A stretch of 64,000 nucleotides of DNA. Origin: Profundibacter sp033851955. Lineage in GTDB: Bacteria > Pseudomonadota > Alphaproteobacteria > Rhodobacterales > Rhodobacteraceae. The translations under genes and the position numbers were made by a program. The DNA lies in the NCBI GenBank assembly GCA_033851955.1, contig JAWSVK010000011.1, forward strand, positions 1 to 64,000, given 5' to 3'. Positions 44,119-52,117 of the stretch are shown here, in pieces. Positions within the stretch are counted from its first letter, which is position 1. The number at the start of each line of letters is the position of its first letter. The notes under the pieces were generated by a model, which was not told the origin of the DNA, ran no database searches, and worked only from the letters and a program-made list of their open reading frames with translations.

Positions 44119-46314
44119 CTACAAAAAACTCTGCGGATCAATGTCGATCGCCACCCGCACCGAATTGGGCACCCGAAACTGCGCCACCCAAGCCTTTAAC
44201 GCGCCTTGCAATGGCACGCCTTTGTCGGCTTTCACCAGTAGCCGCACCCGATGCCGCCCACGCACCTTTGAAATCGGCGCGGGCGCTGGCCCGAACACTT
44301 GCGCCGAAACACTGCGCAACGGACCGTCCCGCCGCGCCATGTCAGCCGCCAGATCAAACACCACGGCCGCGTCCTCTGAACTCAGAATAATCCCCGCCAT
44401 GCGCCCATAAGGCGGCACCCCCGCCGCCTCGCGTTCCCGTGCCTCGGCCTGCCAAAACGTTTCCTCGTCGCCTGACAGGATCGCGCGGATCACCGGATGG
44501 TCCGGCTGCGTGGTCTGCAACAAGGCCAGCCCCTTTTTCTCAACACGCCCAGCCCGCCCCGACACTTGGCGCATCAATTGAAATGTGCGTTCGGCGGCAC
44601 GCATGTCAGAGCCTTGCAGACCCAGATCAGCGTCAATCACCCCGACCAAAGTCAGCAACGGAAAGTTGTGCCCCTTGGCCATCATCTGTGTACCGATGAT
44701 AATATCGCACCCGCCCGCCGCGATCTTTTCGATCTGCTCTTTTAGCGCCCTTGCCGAGCCAAACAGGTCAGACGACAATACCGCCACCCGAGCGTCGGGA
44801 AACAACGCCGTGACCTCTTCGGCCAAGCGTTCCACCCCAGGGCCAACCGCGGCCAGCTTGCCCTCGACTTCGCAGGAGGGGCAGGCCACCGGCATCGGTT
44901 TGGTCTCACCACATTGATGGCACATCAGCCGATTTTGAAACCGGTGCTCCACCATCCGCGCATCACATTGATCACAGCCAATCTGATGCCCGCAGGCCCG
45001 ACACACCGTGGTTGGCGCATAGCCACGCCGGTTGATAAACAACATCGACTGCTCACCCGCAGCCACCCTCGCCGCAACCGCGTTTTGCAGGGTTGGCGAA
45101 ATCCAACGGCCCATCGGCGTACTTTCGCTGCGCAAATCGACACAGCGTAATTCCGGCATCACCGCCGCCCCGTAACGCGACGTCAGCTCCAATCGCTTGT
45201 ATTTTCCGGCCTCGGCATTGGCCCAAGTTTCAAGCGACGGCGTGGCCGAGGCGAGCACAACCTGCGCCGAACACAGAGACGCCCGCAGCACCACCATGTC
45301 GCGGGCGTTATACAGCACGCCCTCTTCTTGTTTGTAGGAGGTGTCATGTTCCTCATCGACCACGACCAGCCCCAAATCACGAAACGGTAAAAACAGCGCC
45401 GAGCGCGCGCCAACCACCAGCTGCACCGCCCCCTCGCCCGCCATTTTCCACAGGCGTCGACGTTCCGTCATGGTCACGCCCGAATGCCACTCACCAGGTT
45501 TCGCGCCAAACCGCGCCTCGACCCGTTTCAAAAACTCAGCGGTCAACGCAATTTCTGGCAACAAAACCAACGCTTGCCGACCTTGTTTCAAACATTCCGC
45601 GACGGCCTCTAGATAGACCTCGGTTTTGCCTGATCCGGTCACGCCTTTCAGCAACGTGGTTCCGTAAACACCGCTGGCAACTGACAGGCGCATCGCCGTC
45701 GCGACCTCGGCCTGATCCGATGTCAAATCGACGCCGCTGAAATCAGCATCCAGCGGCGTGTAGGGCAAATCGCGCGGGCTGTCTTCCTCGACCACCACGC
45801 CCTGCTTGACCAAACCCTTGATCACGCTTGACGACACGCCAGCCACCTCTGCCAACTCGCCCAAGGTGAACGACAACCCACCGTAATCGCCCAGCGCCTT
45901 AATCACCCGCCGGCGCGCATCCGTGGCGCGTTCCGGCTCACCTGATCCCAATCGATAGACTTTGCGCATCGCTGGCGAATCCCCCAGCCCGGGCGCACGG
46001 GTGGCAAGGCGCAACATCATCGATAAAGGCGTCATCGTGTAGGCGGCAGCGCGGGTTAAAAACCCCTGCAATTCATCGCGCATCGGGGCCACATCCAAAA
46101 CACGGATCACAGAGCGTGCCTTTTTCAGATCAAAACCACCCTTACCACGCCCCCAAACCACGCCAATCACCTTGCGCGGGCCAAGCGGCACTTCAACAAA
46201 AGCACCCGCCATGCATCCACCCTCGGGTGCCTTGTAATCCAACAAGCGGTCAATCGGCTGCGCCGTCAGCACGGCCACCAACGTGTCCGCATCATAAAAC
46301 CCGCGCTCAGACAT
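44119..46314 (-). CDS. priA: Primosomal protein N' (replication restart helicase PriA)
   Basis: A superfamily 2 DNA helicase that reloads the replisome at stalled forks. It carries Walker A GVTGSGKTEVYL, the DEEH box VVVDEEHDTSYKQ, two zinc sites (CRACGHQIGCDQC and CHQCGETK/CPSC) and the C-terminal QVSGRAGR helicase motif. About 731 residues from MSERGF; an upstream in-frame ATG (46350) would add 12 residues, but it has no ribosome site while a GGGGG precedes 46314. Confidence 0.94.
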   Translation of the reverse strand: MSERGFYDADTLVAVLTAQPIDRLLDYKAPEGGCMAGAFVEVPLGPRKVIGVVWGRGKGGFDLKKARSVIRVLDVAPMRDELQGFLTRAAAYTMTPLSMMLRLATRAPGLGDSPAMRKVYRLGSGEPERATDARRRVIKALGDYGGLSFTLGELAEVAGVSSSVIKGLVKQGVVVEEDSPRDLPYTPLDADFSGVDLTSDQAEVATAMRLSVASGVYGTTLLKGVTGSGKTEVYLEAVAECLKQGRQALVLLPEIALTAEFLKRVEARFGAKPGEWHSGVTMTERRRLWKMAGEGAVQLVVGARSALFLPFRDLGLVVVDEEHDTSYKQEEGVLYNARDMVVLRASLCSAQVVLASATPSLETWANAEAGKYKRLELTSRYGAAVMPELRCVDLRSESTPMGRWISPTLQNAVAARVAAGEQSMLFINRRGYAPTTVCRACGHQIGCDQCDARMVEHRFQNRLMCHQCGETKPMPVACPSCEVEGKLAAVGPGVERLAEEVTALFPDARVAVLSSDLFGSARALKEQIEKIAAGGCDIIIGTQMMAKGHNFPLLTLVGVIDADLGLQGSDMRAAERTFQLMRQVSGRAGRVEKKGLALLQTTQPDHPVIRAILSGDEETFWQAEAREREAAGVPPYGRMAGIILSSEDAAVVFDLAADMARRDGPLRSVSAQVFGPAPAPISKVRGRHRVRLLVKADKGVPLQGALKAWVAQFRVPNSVRVAIDIDPQSFL

Positions 46315-46578
46315 GGGTGCCCCCAAACCAAACAATGCTGGCTGTTTCATTTAACGAGTGACTAAGTGGTGTGAGCATTACGGGCATGGACCTGACCGCC
46401 GACATGCGCACGATCTCAACTAATGGTTTCAGGACCCGCATTCTGGCCGCCTCAACCCACCCCGTCAACCAAATGAAAACCGCGACCCAAAACGTGCCCG
46501 TTAAGCGCTCATTTTGGGCAGATCTATCCTCAAGAAAATTTTGGCTTCGAATGCACCAACCAAAAGGAGCCGCTCCCT

Positions 46579-46887
46579 TTACATCCCGGCGTCCGGGGTG
46601 CTGTTGTTGAATCTTCGTATCGCACTCTCGCAGTTGCCTTGGCTGGATCCACAATGGACCTCAGCGCCTGGGCCAACAATTGCATAGTACTCTCTCTGTA
46701 CTTCGGGATCGTCCATCGGATTTGAATAAGCTCTATTGTGGCTGAGAACCAAAACATAAGTTCGATAGGTCGTACCACTAACCTGCACGGGTGCCGTTTC
46801 AATCCGTGTCGGTTGCAAAAATGCTGTTTCACACCCCTGCAGAAACATTAATAGGGTCGCGATTGTTATGATACTTTTGGTCATCAT
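46579..46887 (-). CDS. Small lipoprotein
   Basis: A 102-residue protein with a classic lipoprotein signal (MMTKSIITIATLLMFLQGC, Cys19) and a mature part containing two further cysteines (HCGSSQGNC), likely a disulfide. No family recognised. There is no Shine-Dalgarno sequence; a promoter lies so close to the ATG that the message is probably leaderless. A short GGAGCCGCTCC hairpin with T's follows the stop. Confidence 0.65.
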   Translation of the reverse strand: MMTKSIITIATLLMFLQGCETAFLQPTRIETAPVQVSGTTYRTYVLVLSHNRAYSNPMDDPEVQREYYAIVGPGAEVHCGSSQGNCESAIRRFNNSTPDAGM

Positions 46888-46894
46888 GCCGACT

Positions 46895-46924
46895 AGAATA
46901 CCCCAAAACAGCCCGCCCTGTCAA
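46895..46924 (-). promoter_or_regulatory. Sigma-70-type promoter of the small lipoprotein gene
   Basis: On the minus strand TTGACA (46919-46924) and TATTCT (46895-46900) are separated by 18 nt. The ATG begins only 7 nt after the -10 box, so transcription would start at or next to the first codon. Confidence 0.55.
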
Positions 46925-47379
46925 TTTTCGATCGGCACCCGCTCTCTCAAGACGCCATGCCCGCGCCAGCAAAGCCACTTACGACGTTTGAAACAACGAG
47001 GGAGTCGCACTCAGTTCCACCGCGCCCTGTGGCTGCTGGCGCAGGTGGAATCAGCGCTATCTCTTGCCTTCGTCAAGAGTGCATAAGTTTACGGCCAAAA
47101 CCTCGGCTCTTCGCTCCAAATGTAGTGCGGTTTGCCCGCTTCGACGTCGTTCATCACCCCGATTTTAACACGGCTCTCGTGCTCGATTTTTTCATAGGCA
47201 ATTCATATACCTCGCAATCACTTCTTAGCATGTTCACAGCATCCCAACCCTTCCCGCCTCTCTGTTGTCCTCAAAACACTAATTTTGCTCCACAAATGCG
47301 CAGGTTCAAAAACTCCATGACTTACTTGAACAAATTAGTCTATAGTACCGAAAACCAAGGCAAATATGGTAAGGCAGGC
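46925..47379. other. Gene-free region upstream of DUF484
   Basis: About 455 bases with no credible gene. The DUF484 frame happens to stay open through it (from 46957), but that translation lacks family similarity and a ribosome site. The region holds a foldable segment at 47007-47082 and a possible DUF484 promoter with TATAGT at 47341-47346. Confidence 0.5.
47007..47082. ncRNA. Candidate structured RNA element
   Basis: An outer stem GCACTC (47007-47012) with GAGTGC (47077-47082) encloses a 12-bp hairpin: TTCCACC-GCGCC (47015-47026) with GGCGC-A-GGTGGAA (47038-47050), one bulged A and an 11-nt loop. It matches no RNA family I know (not 6S, SRP, RNase P or tmRNA). It may be an sRNA, a leader element or chance pairing. 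Confidence 0.3.
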
Positions 47380-48087
47380 ATGACAAACACTTCACAACAA
47401 CTGGAAGATCTGCGCGAAAAATTGATTGCAGACCCTGACGTAATTCTCGAAGACAAGGACTTGATGCGTGCGCTCGTTGCCGCCAATGAGGCCCAAATGG
47501 GCAGCAATATCATTGACTTGCGTGGTATCGCCATGGAGCGCCTAGAGGCCCGATTGGATCGCCTTGAAGACACGCATCGCTCTGTCATCGCCGCCGCTTA
47601 CGAAAATCTGGCAGGCACCAACCAAGTGCATCGCGCCATCCTGCGCATGCTTGATCCCGCCGAATTCGAGAACTTTCTGCGGGATCTGGACGGCGAAGTT
47701 GCCGAAATTCTGGGCGTTGACTGTGTGCGTCTGGTGCTGGAGTCCGTACAAAATGAAAATGACCCTGCCGTGAAGCGCCTAGGTGATGTTCTGAACGTGG
47801 CTGAACCAGGCTTCATCGAGACCTACCTGACTGACGGCAAGCGCAGTACGTCACGCCAAGTGACCCTGCGCCAGATCAAACCTGATTCAGATGTAATCTA
47901 TGGCGAGGCCTGCGACTGGATCCGTTCCGAGGCTGCGTTGAAGCTCGATTTCGGCAATGGCCGCCTGCCTGGCATGTTGGTGATGGGCGCCGAGGATCCG
48001 CACCACTTCAAGCCCAACCAAGGCACTGATTTGCTGACGTTTTTCGCGGGTGTGTTTGAACGGGCTATGCGCCGCTGGCTGTCATGA
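47380..48087 (+). CDS. DUF484 family protein
   Basis: A 235-residue cytoplasmic protein: N-terminal helical region (LREKLIADPDVILEDKDLMRALVA, MERLEARLDRLEDTHRSVI) followed by a GAF-like DUF484 domain. Its function is unknown. ATG 47380 has AAGG upstream and begins the family-like sequence. Its stop overlaps the xerC ATG by 4 nt; DUF484-xerC adjacency is widely conserved, suggesting a link with chromosome dimer resolution. Confidence 0.88.
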   Translation: MTNTSQQLEDLREKLIADPDVILEDKDLMRALVAANEAQMGSNIIDLRGIAMERLEARLDRLEDTHRSVIAAAYENLAGTNQVHRAILRMLDPAEFENFLRDLDGEVAEILGVDCVRLVLESVQNENDPAVKRLGDVLNVAEPGFIETYLTDGKRSTSRQVTLRQIKPDSDVIYGEACDWIRSEAALKLDFGNGRLPGMLVMGAEDPHHFKPNQGTDLLTFFAGVFERAMRRWLS

Positions 48088-49010
48088 CACATGCTGCCAT
48101 ATCTGCTGGCGCAACGGATGCGCTCAACGATTGGCTGACCACGATCAAGGCATTGAACAATGCCGCCGACAACACCATTGAGGCCTATCACACAGACCTG
48201 CTGGGTTATCTCGCTTTTATAACGAACCATTTTGGCGACGCCACGGGGCTGGCCCCCTTAAAGCAGGTCAAAGTGGCAGACATGCGGGCATGGATGGCCC
48301 ATGAAAAGGGGCGCGGTGTTTCGGCCCGTTCGCTGGCCCGCGCGCTTTCGGCAGTTAAATCTTTTTACCGTTGGCTGGCGGAACGCGACGGGTTCGACCC
48401 CACCGTCGTTCTGTCCGCTCGCAGCCCACGTTTTCAGAAAAAACTGCCGCGCCCGCTGGCCGTTGATGCCGCCCGCGCCATGATCGACACTGTCGAGTTG
48501 CAAACAGACAAACCATGGGTCGGTGTTCGAAACGTTGCTGTGATCACCTTGCTTTATGGCTGTGGTTTGCGGATATCCGAAGCGCTGTCCCTAACCGGAG
48601 CCGACGCGCCCCTGCCCGACGTGCTGCGCATCACCGGCAAGGGCAATAAAACCCGCATCGTGCCAGTGATCGAACCCGCACGCGTGGCTGTGGCCCGCTA
48701 CATGCGTGCCTGCCCACACCTGATCACACCCGATACGCCGCTGTTTCGTGCTGTACGCGGTGGCCCTTTGCGCCCGCGTGCAGTTCAAAAAGCCATGGAG
48801 GCGACCCGCATGCAACTGGGCCTGCCCGCCACTGCCACGCCCCACGCCCTGCGCCATTCCTTTGCGACCCATCTGTTGAGCGCGGGCGGCGATCTGCGGG
48901 CCATCCAGGAATTGCTGGGCCATGCCTCGCTCTCGACCACACAGGCCTATACGGCAGTCGACACGGCACGGCTGATGGAAGTCTACGACAAAACCCATCC
49001 CCGCGCCTAA
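48084..49010 (+). CDS. xerC: Site-specific tyrosine recombinase XerC
   Basis: A 308-residue recombinase resolving chromosome dimers at dif with XerD. N-terminal SAM-like domain (about 15-105) and catalytic domain with all active residues: Arg163 (GLRISEAL), Lys186 (GKGNKT), His254 and Arg257 (HALRHSFATH), His280 (LLGHASLSTTQAY) and Tyr289. Coupled to DUF484 by overlapping stop and start, so it is a housekeeping Xer and not an integrase. Confidence 0.96.
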   Translation: MTHAAISAGATDALNDWLTTIKALNNAADNTIEAYHTDLLGYLAFITNHFGDATGLAPLKQVKVADMRAWMAHEKGRGVSARSLARALSAVKSFYRWLAERDGFDPTVVLSARSPRFQKKLPRPLAVDAARAMIDTVELQTDKPWVGVRNVAVITLLYGCGLRISEALSLTGADAPLPDVLRITGKGNKTRIVPVIEPARVAVARYMRACPHLITPDTPLFRAVRGGPLRPRAVQKAMEATRMQLGLPATATPHALRHSFATHLLSAGGDLRAIQELLGHASLSTTQAYTAVDTARLMEVYDKTHPRA

Positions 49011-49040
49011 ATGCAGGCAGCGGCAAACGGGAACTCTTTG

Positions 49041-49937
49041 ATGCTTGAAAATCCAAACACCCGTGCCGCCCTTTTGGCCTTGTTCGCCTCAGCGATCCTC
49101 AGCTTTATCGACAATTTCGTCTACAGTGTTTCACTCGAGGCAGGCATTTGGCAGTTCCAAATCCTACGAGCGTTGTTTGCGGCCCCTTTGCTATTGGTCA
49201 TCGCCAAGATGACCTCGCACAGCTTGCGCCCCGTTAACCTCAAGAACCTAGCCCTGCGCAGCTTGGCCACGGCAACAGGCCTGTTGATCTACTTTGCCTG
49301 CCTCGGTATTTTACCCGTCGCCCAAGCTGGCGCTGGCCTTTATAGCGCGCCAATTTGGGTATTGCTGTTCTCCGGCCTACTGTTCTCGGTCCGTATAACG
49401 ATGTTCCAACTGCTCGCCATCATCATCGGATTTGTCGGCGTGTTAATGTTGTTGCAACCTGATTTTGACGACCTCACGAAACTCTCGTTCCTGCCATTGG
49501 CCGCAGGGTTGTTTTACGGACTAGGTATGCTGCTGATCCCACATCTTTGCGCAGATGAAAGCCCCCTAACCCTCACAATCGGCGTCATTGGGACCATCGG
49601 CTTGATCAGCCTCGGATGTTTGATTTATTTCAGCATCTTTCCGGTTGAGGAACCAACCTTCCTAACCCGTGGCTGGGTTTCACCAACGCCCCGTTTCCTG
49701 TGGTTAACTTTGTTCCAAGCCGTTGGTGCAGTGATCGCCGTCAGTTGCATATCTCAGGCCTACCGGATTGGTACACCGTCCTACGTCGCCGTGGTCGAAT
49801 ACTCGTTTTTGATCTTTGCCAGTCTTTGGGCGTTTCTGCTGTGGGGAACACCAACAAACACCCTCTCGGTGATTGGCATTGCTGTCATCCTGCTCGCCGG
49901 CGCGGCCCTTACCAAACGCCATTCGAAACCATCATGA
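49041..49937 (+). CDS. EamA/DMT-family transporter
   Basis: A 298-residue protein with about ten hydrophobic segments in two EamA repeats; exports or imports small metabolites, substrate unknown. Features include LATATGLLIYFACLGILPVAQA and PSYVAVVEYSFLIFASLWAFL. The ATG at 49041 has GGGAA upstream; an ATG at 49011 immediately follows the xerC stop and is less likely. Confidence 0.85.
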   Translation: MLENPNTRAALLALFASAILSFIDNFVYSVSLEAGIWQFQILRALFAAPLLLVIAKMTSHSLRPVNLKNLALRSLATATGLLIYFACLGILPVAQAGAGLYSAPIWVLLFSGLLFSVRITMFQLLAIIIGFVGVLMLLQPDFDDLTKLSFLPLAAGLFYGLGMLLIPHLCADESPLTLTIGVIGTIGLISLGCLIYFSIFPVEEPTFLTRGWVSPTPRFLWLTLFQAVGAVIAVSCISQAYRIGTPSYVAVVEYSFLIFASLWAFLLWGTPTNTLSVIGIAVILLAGAALTKRHSKPS

Positions 49938-50016
49938 CCCCGCAGCGCTTTTAGAATTTCCCCAGCAATCCTCATCACTATATTGTCACCCGCTTCAAAA
50001 TGCGGCAATAGGGGGC

Positions 50017-50712
50017 ATGACAATTCAATTGCGCGCCCTTGCTGTCCACCTGTTCACCGCCACCGGCGCGGTGTTGGCCATGCTTGCCATGTTGGCGGCC
50101 GCCGATCAAAAATGGGACATGATGTTCCTATGGCTGGTTGTGGCTTTTTTCGTCGACGGAATAGACGGCCCGCTGGCGCGTAAATTCAACGTGAAAACCA
50201 ACGCGCCACAGATCGACGGCGTGCTGTTGGATCTGATCATTGACTACTTAACCTATGTGTTCATTCCCGCCTTTGCCTTGTTTAAATCAGGTCTGTTGCC
50301 CAATTGGACAGGCTGGGTTGTGATCATTTTGATCACATTCGCCAGCGCATTGTATTTTGCCGATACACGCATGAAAACAAAAGATAATTCCTTTTCCGGC
50401 TTTCCTGGGTGCTGGAACATGGTGGTGCTGGTGCTGTTTGCCTTGCAACCCAATTATTGGCTGATGCTGGCATTGGTGGTGGCCTTGTCGATCACCATGT
50501 TTGTGCCACTAAAATTCGCCCACCCGGTCCGCACGGAACGCTGGCGCGCCCTGACATTGCCGATAGCTTTGGCTTGGACATTCTTTGCAGGCTGGGCCGC
50601 GTGGGTTGATTTTCACCCGCAAAGCTGGGCGCATTGGGGGTTGGTCGTGACCAGCATATACCTGATCAGCGCTGGCATTTTGCAACAAATCATTCCATCT
50701 AGATCCGCATAA
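50017..50712 (+). CDS. pcs: Phosphatidylcholine synthase
   Basis: A 231-residue CDP-alcohol phosphatidyltransferase with about eight membrane segments. It carries the Pcs variant of the signature: DGIDGPLAR, then PQIDG and LLD in place of the usual Gx3Dx3D. It condenses CDP-diacylglycerol with choline to make phosphatidylcholine in one step, the typical alphaproteobacterial route. GGGGG precedes the ATG. It overlaps the convergent EamA gene by 14 bp. Confidence 0.92.
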   Translation: MTIQLRALAVHLFTATGAVLAMLAMLAAADQKWDMMFLWLVVAFFVDGIDGPLARKFNVKTNAPQIDGVLLDLIIDYLTYVFIPAFALFKSGLLPNWTGWVVIILITFASALYFADTRMKTKDNSFSGFPGCWNMVVLVLFALQPNYWLMLALVVALSITMFVPLKFAHPVRTERWRALTLPIALAWTFFAGWAAWVDFHPQSWAHWGLVVTSIYLISAGILQQIIPSRSA

Positions 50713-51535
50713 GGATCACACCAGCCACAATCATCATGACGGCCAAAACCTTGCCCCGTGTCATCGGCTCCTTAAAGATCACCCAGCCAATCAGCACCGC
50801 AAACAAAATCGACGTTTCGCGCAACGCCGCCACCAGAGCAATCGGCGCGACTGTCATCGCCCAAACCGCGATCGCATAGGCCCCATAAGAGCCCGCTGCG
50901 GCGAGACTGCCATAGGCCCATACACGTGGAGCGGCGCGTAAAACCACTGTACCTTTTAGGGCCATGGCAATGGGCGTGAAAACCAACCCGTCAAAAATGA
51001 ACAGCCAAGCCACATAGCTGACCGCATCCCCCATCACCCGCGCGCCCAGCCCATCAACCAGCGAATAACCCGCCGTTGCCATCGCTGACCCCAAAGCAAA
51101 CGGTACCAAACGGCGCGATTCACCACCTGAAAACACCCCGCGCGCCATCATCAAAATTCCGATGCCCAGCACTGCAATTCCGATGTATTCGCGGCCGCTG
51201 ACCACGTCGTTTAAGTAAAACGCTCCAACAATCATCACCACCATTGGGGCGGCCCCGCGCGCAATCGGGTAAACTCGGCTCAAATCACCTTGCTCATAGG
51301 CGTAACTGAGGAAAATCTTATAGAACGAATGAAACAGGCCCGAGCCCAACAACCACAGCCAGACTTCGCCTTGGGGCATTGGCCGGCCCGCAGCAATCAC
51401 CAGACCGAATCCCGCCTGCACCAATGTCATGACCAACATGATGGTCATCTTGTTGCCGCCGATTTTGATGATCGCGTTCCACGAGGCATGCAACAAAGCC
51501 GCCGCCATGATCGATAGGAAAACTGTGGTGGTCAT
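50699..51535 (-). CDS. EamA/DMT-family transporter
   Basis: A 278-residue membrane protein with ten hydrophobic segments and two EamA repeats (LLHASWNAIIKIG near the N-terminus, ALRETSILFAVLIGWVIFKE near the C-terminus). Substrate unknown. ATG 51535 was chosen with GAGG upstream; a GTG eight codons earlier is possible. Tail-to-tail overlap with pcs. Confidence 0.87.
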   Translation of the reverse strand: MTTTVFLSIMAAALLHASWNAIIKIGGNKMTIMLVMTLVQAGFGLVIAAGRPMPQGEVWLWLLGSGLFHSFYKIFLSYAYEQGDLSRVYPIARGAAPMVVMIVGAFYLNDVVSGREYIGIAVLGIGILMMARGVFSGGESRRLVPFALGSAMATAGYSLVDGLGARVMGDAVSYVAWLFIFDGLVFTPIAMALKGTVVLRAAPRVWAYGSLAAAGSYGAYAIAVWAMTVAPIALVAALRETSILFAVLIGWVIFKEPMTRGKVLAVMMIVAGVILMRI

Positions 51536-51597
51536 CACTGCCTCGCGGGTTGGTTCCACAATCTGTGGCCCGATCCAGAAGATGGGTCAATGCTCTT

Positions 51598-52065
51598 TTA
51601 GATCAGCAGCCCCGCCGCCCCTTCATGGCGCAGCAATTGCACCTTCAACTCAATGCCGCTCAGACCGCCGCCGTCACCGGAAAACCCGCCCAACCCGCTG
51701 GCAGCCAGAACCCTGTGACATGGTATTATCAACGGAATCGGATTGCCACCGCAGGCCTGTCCAATCGCTTGGGCTGGAATGTTCAGCTGCTTGGAAATAT
51801 CGCCATAGGTCAGCGTTTCACCAAATGGGATGGCGGACATCACGTCACAAACCGCGCGCTGAAAATCGCTGCCCTCAACCCACAATGGCAGATCAAACTC
51901 GGTGCGGCTGCCATCAAAATATTCATTTATCTGCGCCTCTGCGCGGCGCAGCAGCGACGTATCGTCCTGCGCGTCAACCCCGCCCCAAACCACACGGGTG
52001 ATCGCGTCACCGTCTTGGGTGATCGTCATTGGACCAGTCGGCGTTTGGATTGTGAGGCAAGCCAT
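51598..52065 (-). CDS. ogt: Methylated-DNA--protein-cysteine methyltransferase
   Basis: A 155-residue Ogt/MGMT-type suicide repair protein. The acceptor Cys116 lies in the motif PCHRVL, preceded by GNPIPLIIP, with the DNA-binding TYGDISKQL helix. It removes alkyl groups from O6-alkylguanine and O4-alkylthymine. The start at 52065 (MACLTIQTPTG) is where the family begins; the longer in-frame sequence overlaps ileS. Confidence 0.92.
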   Translation of the reverse strand: MACLTIQTPTGPMTITQDGDAITRVVWGGVDAQDDTSLLRRAEAQINEYFDGSRTEFDLPLWVEGSDFQRAVCDVMSAIPFGETLTYGDISKQLNIPAQAIGQACGGNPIPLIIPCHRVLAASGLGGFSGDGGGLSGIELKVQLLRHEGAAGLLI

Positions 52066-52117
52066 ACCCAACACTTGCAAAAAGCGCGGCCGCTTTGCAA
52101 GGCCCGCGCTTTGATTT

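Noticed and set aside
47007..47082. Identification as 6S RNA, SRP RNA or tmRNA
   Set aside because: None of the diagnostic sequences (GGAAG-type SRP apical loop, tRNA-like ends, long interrupted 6S hairpin) is present.
46957..47379. N-terminal extension of the DUF484 protein
   Set aside because: Frame is open by chance; no ribosome site, no similarity, and a good start with AAGG exists at 47380.
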